This document shows, in pieces, positions 1-5,673 of a stretch of 17,623 bases of DNA. Every line of letters starts with the position of its first letter. The stretch's first letter is position 1. The stretch spans positions 1 to 17,623 of the forward strand of contig JAWOJF010000048.1 in NCBI GenBank assembly GCA_046481785.1, given 5' to 3'. This stretch comes from JAWOJF01 sp046481785 (GTDB lineage: Bacteria > Bacteroidota > Ignavibacteria > Ignavibacteriales > Ignavibacteriaceae). Under the pieces are notes generated by a model, which was not told where the DNA came from, did no database searches, and saw only the letters and a program-made list of their open reading frames with translations. Both the position numbers and the translations under genes were made by a program.

Positions 1-2
1 CA

Positions 3-59
3 CACCTCGCGCCTGGCGCGCGGGTCGAGCCCCGTTGTCGGCTCGTCGAGGAACACGGG
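3..59 (-). CDS. ABC transporter ATPase fragment (Walker B/D-loop), probably foreign
   Basis: Read on the minus strand, these 19 codons give PVFLDEPTTGLDPRARREV. This is the Walker B strand with its catalytic glutamate (LDEPT) followed by the D-loop (GLDP) of an ABC ATPase, in the style of DrrA/CcmA-type multidrug exporters. The fragment runs off the left edge and stops abruptly where the tRNA leader repeat begins, with no stop codon. The first 58 bases are very GC-rich, with G or C at most third codon positions, whereas the neighbouring DNA is A/T-rich. That composition resembles an actinobacterial or other high-GC genome. The motif identification is secure. That it is a chimeric read or assembly join rather than a transferred gene is inference. 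Confidence 0.5.
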
Positions 60-220
60 CAAAAAGTTTCATAGGTACATTTAAGAAGGGCTCGTAGCTC
101 AGTTGGTTAGAGCATCCCGACTTGATAAGTCGGGAGGGTCGGTGATTCAAGCAAAAGAAAATAGCAAAAAGTTTCATAGGTACATTTAAGAAGGGCTCGT
201 AGCTCAGTTGGTTAGAGCAT
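59..220 (+). repeat. Direct repeat of tRNA leader plus tRNA 5' half (two copies, 57 bp)
   Basis: Bases 59-115 recur at 164-220 without a mismatch. The repeated unit holds a short A/T-rich leader (GCAAAAAGTTTCATAGGTAC at its start) and the 5' half of a tRNA through the D-arm. The copies then diverge at the anticodon arm: one has a GAT hairpin, the other a CAT loop. The arrangement shows a recent tandem duplication of a tRNA transcription unit. It could equally be an assembly artefact, because the left copy begins exactly at the composition break near base 58. Confidence 0.8.
88..152 (+). pseudogene. Truncated tRNA-Ile(GAT)-like pseudogene
   Basis: This unit begins with the same GGGCTCG acceptor strand, TA and D-arm as the intact tRNA at 193. 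Its anticodon region is a long perfect hairpin (TCCCGACTT, then GAT, then AAGTCGGGA). Read as a tRNA, the anticodon would be GAT (Ile), but the stem would be 7 bp rather than 5. The T-stem 5' strand is altered (GGTGA). After the T-loop (TTCAAGC) the sequence turns into A-rich spacer, so the 3' half of the T-stem and the 3' acceptor strand are missing. It cannot form a cloverleaf and is called a pseudogene. Confidence 0.65.
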
Positions 221-266
221 CTGACTCATAATCAGAGGGTCGGTGGTTCAAGCCCATCCGGGCCCA
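193..266 (+). tRNA. tRNA with anticodon CAT (elongator Met or lysidine-type Ile2)
   Basis: A complete 74-nt cloverleaf can be drawn. The acceptor is GGGCTCG with CGGGCCC (one T-G wobble) and the D-stem is GCTC/GAGC. The anticodon stem TCTGA/TCAGA encloses the 7-nt loop CTCATAA, giving anticodon CAT. The T-stem GGTGG/CCATC (one wobble) encloses TTCAAGC, and the discriminator is A. CCA is not encoded. No initiator features (C1-A72 mismatch, GGG/CCC anticodon stem) are present, so it is not fMet. The two damaged relatives on either side share the same body but carry a GAT hairpin. This makes tRNA-Ile2 (CAT modified by TilS) a real alternative to elongator Met, which I cannot resolve by eye. Confidence 0.85.
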
Positions 267-270
267 CAGG

Positions 271-330
271 TGGAAATAATAATTTCCAAAATACAAATCC
301 CAATAATACCATATTGGGATTTTGTATTTT
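271..330 (+). terminator. Double hairpin downstream of the tRNA (repeat copy 1)
   Basis: A short hairpin (TGGAAAT 271-277 with ATTTCCA 282-288) is followed by a long one. In the second, AAAATACAAATCCCAATA pairs with TATTGGGATTTTGTATTTT across a short loop with one bulged base, and it ends in a T-rich tract. This fits an intrinsic terminator for the tRNA at 193, usable in both directions because both flanks are A/T tracts. The 50 bases 281-330 recur exactly at 2084-2133. Confidence 0.6.
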
Positions 331-358
331 AAAACAAAAAGAAATGGTGAATCTACCA

Positions 359-459
359 GGGCTCGCAGCTAAAGTTGGTTAGAGCATCCCGACTTGATAA
401 GTCGGGAGGGTCGGTGGTTCTCCCGAGGGGATCCCTTTGGGAAAGCCCATTCGGGCCCA
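359..459 (+). pseudogene. Degenerate tRNA-Ile(GAT)-like gene with a 22-nt insertion in the T-loop
   Basis: Acceptor strands GGGCTCG (359-365) and CGGGCCC (452-458) still pair. The D-arm is damaged by a substitution and an added base (GCTAAAGTT in place of GCTCAGTT). The anticodon arm is the same long GAT hairpin as at 88. The T-stem and T-loop are split after TTC by about 22 bases (421-442), which begin TCCCGA, end TTTGGGA and are partly self-complementary around GGGGATCCC. After that the expected AAGCCCATTCGGGCCC resumes. A tRNA cannot tolerate both changes, so I call it non-functional. It is paralogous to the intact gene at 193, because its downstream repeat is also shared. Confidence 0.65.
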
Positions 460-473
460 CGAATGGAAATAGC

Positions 474-521
474 AATTTCCAAAATACTAATCCCAATAAT
501 ACAATATTGGATTTTATGTTT
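474..521 (+). repeat. Degenerate copy of the tRNA-associated hairpin repeat
   Basis: This stretch matches the 50-bp hairpin at 281-330 with several changes (TACTAATCCC for TACAAATCCC, CAATATTGG for CCATATTGGG, TTATGTTT for TTTGTATTTT). The preceding TGGAAAT/ATTTCCA small hairpin is also kept (464-470 with 475-481). It follows the degenerate tRNA exactly as copy 1 follows the intact tRNA, so the tRNA and its terminator were duplicated together. Confidence 0.65.
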
Positions 522-693
522 AAATAAGGAGAAATAACATAGGATAAATTTTGCCCTTACTTTTAAAAAGCTATTTATTTTATTTGATTCTGGATTTTCT
601 AAATACTTAGAGAGGTGGGAGAAGCACTATGCTAGTCTCCTGCTCCAATTCTTCTAGTTCTTAGCCTTATTTTTTAACAATTAGGGGCCCGGG

Positions 694-1995
694 ATGATTA
701 AACATATTATTACTCTTCTTTTCTTATTTATCTTATTCACCAATTCTTTTGCCCAGAATAAACCTTTTGGCCATAAGGTTACTGGTTATGGTGATATTAT
801 GAGCGATGCATTTTTTATTAAAGAAGGTTTCATTTTAGACAGTGCTGCTTCATATGGAGGAATATTCCGTTTTGAATACGATGACAATGGAAGATTGGAA
901 AGAGATATAAATTTCATAAAGTTCCCTGTAATAGATAGTGTTACGGGAAGATTTAAAAGTCAGTCAGGCTTTAGAGACTATTTTTATAATGATAGGGGAG
1001 ATGTCGATTCTGTTAAAACTGGAGTATGGTACGGGCCTAATTCGGAATCAGATCAGGGAGGCTATAGGGCAGAATATATTTATGATGATGAAGGTAATAT
1101 ACTGTCAAAAAGTTATATCACGAACGGAGCTGCATACAGTATTGAGGAATACAATTATGATTCATTCGGAAACATTGTATTAACCAGAATAATTATTCCG
1201 GAAACTCAGGATACTACTGTTGATACAAAAGAATATGATTCACAAAACAGGCTGATAAAAACAATCATAAACAACCAGCCTTTTTCTGATGTTCAACAAG
1301 TTGTATATGAATATGATACTACCGGTAATATAAATTTTACAATACAAAACATTAAAGATGATACTCTTGTTTCTAATGAAGGGTACTATTATATAGAATT
1401 TGACCAGTTCGGCAAAATGGATTATCAAATCCAATCCAGAGGTTTTAATCCTGCCGACTCTACGTGGGAGATATATAACGAACTTATATGTGATTATGAT
1501 GAATATGGTAATATTCTTAATATGGGTGAAATAGTCCGGTACCACTATGACAATAATGGGAATCTTGATACACTAACTAATACTCATGCTATATTAAGCG
1601 GCTATATGGGGGCAAAAGGAAAAATAGTTGATTCATACGGAAATAATATAACGTTTCCTGAATTCTACTTAATGACCAATTTCTATTATAGTGGCTTTGT
1701 AACAGGAGTTGATGGTGGAAAACTAAATGATCTGAATTACAATTTATCACAAAACTATCCCAATCCGTTTAATCCGGTAACATCAATTACTTATTCCTTA
1801 CCCAAGAGTGGTATGGTAACACTAAAAATTTATGATATGCTTGGGAAGGAAATAGCTGTTTTGGTTAATGAAGAAAAACAAAGCGGAATATATAAGGCTA
1901 CATGGAATGCCTCAGATATTGCTTCGGGAGTATACTTTTATAAAATTACCTCAGGTGAATACTCAAAAACAAACAAAATGTTACTGCTGAAATAA
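694..1995 (+). CDS. Secreted YD-repeat protein with T9SS type A C-terminal sorting domain
   Basis: This 433-residue protein starts with a Sec signal peptide (MIKHIITLLFLFILFTNSFA, cleavage expected before Q21). Residues about 57-300 carry at least eight motifs of the YD/RHS style (YDDNGRL, YDDEGNIL, YDSFGNIV, YDSQNRLI, YDTTGNIN, YDEYGNIL, YDNNGNLD), spaced about 20-30 residues apart. Residues about 347-433 form a type A T9SS sorting domain, with NYPNPFNPVTSITY, IYDMLGKEI, GIYKATWNAS and GVYFYKI in the expected order. The protein should cross the outer membrane by type IX secretion and be anchored or released, losing this tail. There is no RHS core or toxin-like tip, so it is unlikely to be a polymorphic toxin; an extracellular repeat-built surface protein fits better. 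A purine-rich stretch lies just upstream of the ATG. It stands alone between hairpin repeats and is followed by a strong terminator. Confidence 0.85.
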   Translation: MIKHIITLLFLFILFTNSFAQNKPFGHKVTGYGDIMSDAFFIKEGFILDSAASYGGIFRFEYDDNGRLERDINFIKFPVIDSVTGRFKSQSGFRDYFYNDRGDVDSVKTGVWYGPNSESDQGGYRAEYIYDDEGNILSKSYITNGAAYSIEEYNYDSFGNIVLTRIIIPETQDTTVDTKEYDSQNRLIKTIINNQPFSDVQQVVYEYDTTGNINFTIQNIKDDTLVSNEGYYYIEFDQFGKMDYQIQSRGFNPADSTWEIYNELICDYDEYGNILNMGEIVRYHYDNNGNLDTLTNTHAILSGYMGAKGKIVDSYGNNITFPEFYLMTNFYYSGFVTGVDGGKLNDLNYNLSQNYPNPFNPVTSITYSLPKSGMVTLKIYDMLGKEIAVLVNEEKQSGIYKATWNASDIASGVYFYKITSGEYSKTNKMLLLK

Positions 1996-2005
1996 CGACG
2001 TAAGG

Positions 2006-2041
2006 AAGAGATGACACTTTCTAGAAAGATGTCATCTCTTT
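2006..2041 (+). terminator. Intrinsic terminator-like hairpin after the YD-repeat gene
   Basis: AAGAGATGACA (2006-2016) pairs perfectly with TGTCATCTCTT (2030-2040). The intervening bases can themselves pair (CTTTCTAGAAAG), so the stem is very long. It starts 10 bases after the stop codon. The T-tract after it is weak (TCTCTTTAAG), but position and stability support a transcription stop or 3' RNA protection. Confidence 0.65.
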
Positions 2042-2398
2042 AAGACACGATAAATTTTGGTGTAGTAAATAAGGCCAAATAACAATTTCCAAAATACAAA
2101 TCCCAATAATACCATATTGGGATTTTGTATTTTCAAACCGAAGGAGTAATCCATTGTGAACAATTCCGCACTCTAACATGCTAGAATAGCCTCGCAGGAG
2201 ACGTAAGACACAAATCCCAATGAAAAGCTGTAATGTGTTGGTTTTCACCGCATTGTACCCTCTGTTTTGTATATATTATGCAAGGTTATTCTCGTCACTA
2301 AGTTGTTATACCAATGCATACCCATGAGCAAGTTTACGTCACATCGCAAATAAGAGTTCAAGATCATATTTTAAAAGCAAGATTTCCATTTAGAATAA
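2042..2398. other. Gene-free spacer before the OmpA gene
   Basis: Apart from the hairpin repeat at 2084-2133 I see no coding region or RNA gene here. The minus-strand open frame over 2021-2248 runs through the repeat and the terminator stem, has no ribosome binding site or family resemblance, and is treated as chance. Confidence 0.5.
2084..2133 (+). repeat. Exact copy of the 50-bp tRNA-associated hairpin repeat
   Basis: Identical over 50 bases to 281-330, with the long hairpin AATCCCAATA/TATTGGGATT flanked by A/T tracts, but here without any tRNA next to it. With the copies at 281 and 474 it brackets the YD-repeat T9SS gene. It may be a small repeat family of the genome or the scar of a duplication or insertion that moved the gene between copies. 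Confidence 0.75.
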
Positions 2399-2426
2399 TT
2401 GACAATCGTTAATTAATACTGATAAT
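2399..2426 (+). promoter_or_regulatory. Sigma-70-like promoter for the OmpA/TSP3 gene
   Basis: TTGACA at 2399-2404 is a perfect -35 element. After 16 bases comes GATAAT at 2421-2426, one base from TATAAT. Transcription would begin near 2433, giving a leader of about 105 nt. AAGGAG at 2523-2528 then sits 9 bases before the ATG at 2538. Confidence 0.55.
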
Positions 2427-2537
2427 AGAATAAAGATGGAAGCCTTATTTCTACCGGTTTCACCAGTGTTTTAAATAAGTAAAGTAAGTTCATTTAATTA
2501 GTTCGAAGAAATATCAAAAAACAAGGAGTATTCAGTT

Positions 2538-4106
2538 ATGAAGCGGTTTATGTTACTATTATTGTTACTCACTTTTTGTTTACCTAATTCTATTTTTGCA
2601 CAGTTCCAGGACTATGGCTTTAAGCTGGGTGTAAAAGGAAATTATTTGGTGGTAGGCAATGAGTATACTGAGGAGGAGTATAATCCTTCTTTGCTGTTCA
2701 GATTAAACGGCACATTTGAATTATCAAGGATATTTGACCTTGAGATAGGAGTTGGTTACGGTTATATGCAGGGTGAGGATTACACTCTTGACCAGTATAA
2801 AACCACATTTATGCCGGTAGATCTTAGACTGGTATTAAGCCCTTTTAATTCTACATCAGTAAATCCTTACTTATATATAGGCGGTGGAATTTCTTACTGG
2901 GATCTTACCGATCCGCCTGCTAATCCTGTAAATCCTCCGGATGATGAAAATGGTATTGTTACCTTGGGTGTAGCGGGTATTGGGCTGGAAATTGCTCTTT
3001 CACAAAATGTCCTTCTTGATATCACTGGTGGATTTAATATGTTTGGTCATGATGATGTAAATGGGGACGCAACCAACCTGCAGGATAAAACACTTCATGA
3101 TTTTGACAGGTACATAAATGTTGGTCTTGGACTAACATATGTTTTCGGAACCTGCGATACAGATGAAGATATGGATGGGTTAAATAAATGTACGGAAGAT
3201 AGTTTGGGTACTGATCCTAAAAATCCTGATTCCGACGGTGATGGCCTGAAAGATGGCGAGGAAGTTACACAGTATAAAACAAATCCTTTAAATCCTGACA
3301 CTGACGCAGACGGATTAAAAGATGGCGAAGAAGTTTTTACTTATAAGACTAATCCTTTAGTAGCTGATACTGATGGTGATGGCCTGAAAGACGGCGAAGA
3401 AGTTACAAGATATAAAACAGATCCAACTAACCCGGATACTGATGGTGATGGATTGAGTGACGGCAGCGAAGTTATGGATCATAAAACTGATCCTCTTAAA
3501 GCTGATACTGATGGAGACGGTTTAACCGATGGTGAAGAAGTTAACGGCACAAACCTCGACCTGAGAGTTGTTGGTAAGGAAGTTAAATCCGGTAATGTTA
3601 AAACAGATCCTTTAAATGCTGATTCTGACGGCGACGGCTTGAAAGACGGTGAAGAAATGAAGAGATACTTCACTGATCCTAATAATAAGGATACTGATGC
3701 CGGCTCGGTTGATGATGGTACTGAAATAGCTAACCAAACCGATCCGCTTGATCCGATGGATGATAAAGCAATGGATCCAGGCCTTACTCTGGATATTAAA
3801 TTCAAGCAGGGCAGTGCTGTAATTCAAACTGATTATCTCGATGATCTGCAGAGAGCTTTTGCTTATCTGAAAGAAAAAGTAGAAAGAAAGTTTGAAATTC
3901 ATGGTTATACTTCAACTGAAGGTTCTGAAGCATTTAACCAGACTCTTTCTGAAAAACGTGCTAATGCAGTTGTTAACTGGTTCAGGGAAAGCGGCATTGC
4001 ACAGGAGAGAATGACAGCTATTGGCCATGGCGAATGCTGCCCGATTCTTGTTAATAACGAAGAAGACAGGCCGGCTAGCAGAAGAATTGTTCTCGTTCTT
4101 AAATAA
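2538..4106 (+). CDS. OmpA-family outer membrane protein with thrombospondin type 3 repeats
   Basis: This 522-residue protein has a signal peptide (MKRFMLLLLLLTFCLPNSIFA) and then a beta-barrel-like region to about residue 203 (alternating aromatic strands, GYGYMQGE, YLYIGGGISYW, GLGLTYVFG). Next come tandem calcium-binding TSP3 repeats (DTDGDGLKDGEEV, about residues 205-405) and an OmpA-C peptidoglycan-binding domain (about 415-522: FKQGSAVI, GYTSTEGS, LSEKRANAV, GHGECCPI, SRRI). The expected role is an outer-membrane protein tethered to the cell wall through a calcium-stiffened linker. In the OmpA domain the Arg that contacts diaminopimelate is kept (R474), but the usual Asp of GxTD is Ser459. 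A promoter and strong SD lie upstream and a terminator directly downstream, so it is transcribed alone. Family assignment is firm; the exact cellular role is not known. Confidence 0.92.
   Translation: MKRFMLLLLLLTFCLPNSIFAQFQDYGFKLGVKGNYLVVGNEYTEEEYNPSLLFRLNGTFELSRIFDLEIGVGYGYMQGEDYTLDQYKTTFMPVDLRLVLSPFNSTSVNPYLYIGGGISYWDLTDPPANPVNPPDDENGIVTLGVAGIGLEIALSQNVLLDITGGFNMFGHDDVNGDATNLQDKTLHDFDRYINVGLGLTYVFGTCDTDEDMDGLNKCTEDSLGTDPKNPDSDGDGLKDGEEVTQYKTNPLNPDTDADGLKDGEEVFTYKTNPLVADTDGDGLKDGEEVTRYKTDPTNPDTDGDGLSDGSEVMDHKTDPLKADTDGDGLTDGEEVNGTNLDLRVVGKEVKSGNVKTDPLNADSDGDGLKDGEEMKRYFTDPNNKDTDAGSVDDGTEIANQTDPLDPMDDKAMDPGLTLDIKFKQGSAVIQTDYLDDLQRAFAYLKEKVERKFEIHGYTSTEGSEAFNQTLSEKRANAVVNWFRESGIAQERMTAIGHGECCPILVNNEEDRPASRRIVLVLK
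3228..3758 (+). repeat. In-frame tandem repeats of 69 bp encoding TSP3 modules
   Basis: Units start at 3228, 3297, 3366, 3435, 3504, 3621 and 3690. All are 69 bp (23 residues, D-S/T-D-G-D-G-L-x-D-G-E-E-V ... T-D/N-P) except the fifth, which is 117 bp because 16 residues (around DLRVVGKEVKSGNV) are inserted. The last unit is degenerate (DTDAGSVDDGTE). The DNA is similar enough between units for copy number to change by slippage or recombination. Confidence 0.85.
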
Positions 4107-4141
4107 ATAGTATTCTTTTATATTATTTAACTTTTTCTAAA

Positions 4142-4176
4142 AGCAGGACGGACACATTGTCTGTCCTGCTTGTTTT
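4142..4176 (+). terminator. Intrinsic terminator of the OmpA/TSP3 gene
   Basis: AGCAGGACGGACA (4142-4154) pairs with TGTCTGTCCTGCT (4158-4170), 13 bp with one G-T wobble and a 3-base loop, followed by TGTTTT. It starts 35 bases after the stop codon. It also rules out the TTG at 4170, which lies in the stem, as the start of the next gene. Confidence 0.85.
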
Positions 4177-4292
4177 ATAATAAACCTTTACATCTCCGCC
4201 AGATAGTTAAATCCTGCTGCTATTTAAATATTCCACCAAAATTTATTAAGTTACATAACCTGATTACACAGGTAAAGGGAGAAAAATCCATA

Positions 4293-5573
4293 ATGTATTA
4301 TAAGAATAATTCTGTTTTATTTTTAATGCGCTCATTTGCTTTAGTGGCAGGGCTGTTATTTGTTTTTATATTGCTATCTTCCTGTTACTCTGAATCTACC
4401 GTTGCATCCGATTCTGATAAAGATACTATATCTGGTTCTTTCTCTAACTGGGTAGGTACCTGGGTTACTGCCCCGCAATTAGTGGAGCCTCAAAATAATC
4501 CGCCTCAACCGGGCTTAAGCAATAATACAATACGACAGGTACTCCGTGTTTCTCTTGGCGGCGATAGCCTGAGGATACGCTTCTCCAATGAATTCAGTTC
4601 AAATCCGGTAACAATTAAGGCTGTGCATATTGCACTCTCGGCTGGGATGGATGCAATTGATGCAGGCACCAGCCAGGCATTAAAATTTGATGGTATGGAA
4701 CATGTAACAATGGCACCGGGTTCTGCAGTTACATCAGATCCCTTCCGGTTTACGGTAACGCCGCGGACAGATGTTGCCATCACAATTTATTTTGGTGAAA
4801 CATCACCCGATGTAACCGGGCATCCGGGATCGCGCACCACCTCATACATTCTTGTGGGGAATCATGTTTCTGATGCAAATTTCTCCGGTGCTGTAACTAC
4901 AGATCATTGGTACATCATCAACGGCATTGATGTAGTTGCGCCGGAATCTGCCGCTGCAGTTGTTGTGCTTGGTAACTCTATTACTGATGGACGCGGTTCA
5001 GGCACTAACAAACAAAACCGCTGGCCCGATGAATTGGCACGCCGGCTTCAGGATAATCCTGATACACGTCAAGTGGCAGTCCTTAACCAGGGAATAGGCG
5101 GTAACTGTGTACTTCGCCAATGTCTCGGCCCATCCGCTATAGATCGTTTTGAACGGGATGTATTAAAACAGCATGGCGTTAAATGGCTTATTATCTTTGA
5201 AGGAATAAATGATATCGGACAGGCAGGCGGAGCAGAGGGTTCTGCTGCAGTTGCCGGAAATCTGATTGCTGCTTATGAACAAATGATAGATAAAGCGCAT
5301 TCCATGAATATAAAAGTATATGGAGCTACTATTCTTCCATTTAATAATTCTTTTTATGATTCAGATGATCATGAAGCCGCATGGAAGACAGTAAATGAAT
5401 GGATACGGAATAGCGGTCGCTTTGACGCCGTTATTGATCTTGCTGAAGCCTTAGGCGATCCTGCAAACCCGTTAAACCTGCTGCCCGAAGCAGACACCGG
5501 GGATCATCTGCATCCCAATGAAACTGGGCATAGAATGATTGCAGAAGCAGTTGATCTGGCTCTGTTTAAATGA
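4293..5573 (+). CDS. SGNH/GDSL hydrolase lipoprotein, XynE-like esterase
   Basis: I choose the ATG at 4293, giving 426 residues, because AAGGGAG lies about 11 bases upstream. The open frame reaches back to 4170, but that start is inside a terminator. The N-terminus is a lipoprotein signal ending in LLSSC (Cys31), so the enzyme is membrane-anchored and exported. Residues about 45-210 form a beta-rich domain. The SGNH core follows: GNSITDG with nucleophile S229, QGIGGN (G267), GIND (N306) and the DHLH pair D404/H407. The sequence around these blocks (RWPDELARRL, GPSAIDRFERDVL, FEGINDIG) is that of the XynE-like branch, linked to deacetylation of plant polysaccharides. The usual Asp of GDS is Asn here, while the nucleophile and other catalytic residues are intact. 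It is probably an esterase on acetylated glycans; the actual substrate is unknown. Confidence 0.88.
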   Translation: MYYKNNSVLFLMRSFALVAGLLFVFILLSSCYSESTVASDSDKDTISGSFSNWVGTWVTAPQLVEPQNNPPQPGLSNNTIRQVLRVSLGGDSLRIRFSNEFSSNPVTIKAVHIALSAGMDAIDAGTSQALKFDGMEHVTMAPGSAVTSDPFRFTVTPRTDVAITIYFGETSPDVTGHPGSRTTSYILVGNHVSDANFSGAVTTDHWYIINGIDVVAPESAAAVVVLGNSITDGRGSGTNKQNRWPDELARRLQDNPDTRQVAVLNQGIGGNCVLRQCLGPSAIDRFERDVLKQHGVKWLIIFEGINDIGQAGGAEGSAAVAGNLIAAYEQMIDKAHSMNIKVYGATILPFNNSFYDSDDHEAAWKTVNEWIRNSGRFDAVIDLAEALGDPANPLNLLPEADTGDHLHPNETGHRMIAEAVDLALFK

Positions 5574-5673
5574 AAGTATATTTTATCTGCTTTCTTTATA
5601 TTTTTACTAACGGCATTTTTACCCGGATTTATAATGCTCAGTACTGGATTAATTAATTCTTAAGGAATGTAAT

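Noticed and set aside
359..459. Functional tRNA with a short intron
   Set aside because: The inserted segment is in the T-loop, not an intron position known to me in bacteria, and the D-arm is also damaged; a pseudogene is simpler.
694..1995. Polymorphic RHS toxin with immunity gene
   Set aside because: No RHS core motif, no variable toxin tip and no small immunity gene follow; the protein ends in a T9SS sorting domain.
2021..2248. 75-codon minus-strand open frame
   Set aside because: It runs through a terminator stem and the 50-bp hairpin repeat, has no ribosome binding site and resembles no family.
3228..3758. Regular 69-bp repeats as a possible CRISPR array
   Set aside because: The repeats are in frame, continuous without unique spacers, and encode TSP3 calcium loops.
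3479..3902. Two overlapping minus-strand frames within the OmpA gene
   Set aside because: They are mirror translations of the repetitive calcium-binding codons and of the OmpA domain.
4170..4292. Longer N-terminus for the SGNH esterase starting at TTG 4170
   Set aside because: The TTG lies within the stem of the preceding terminator, the extra 41 residues would bury the lipoprotein signal, and a good SD precedes the ATG at 4293.
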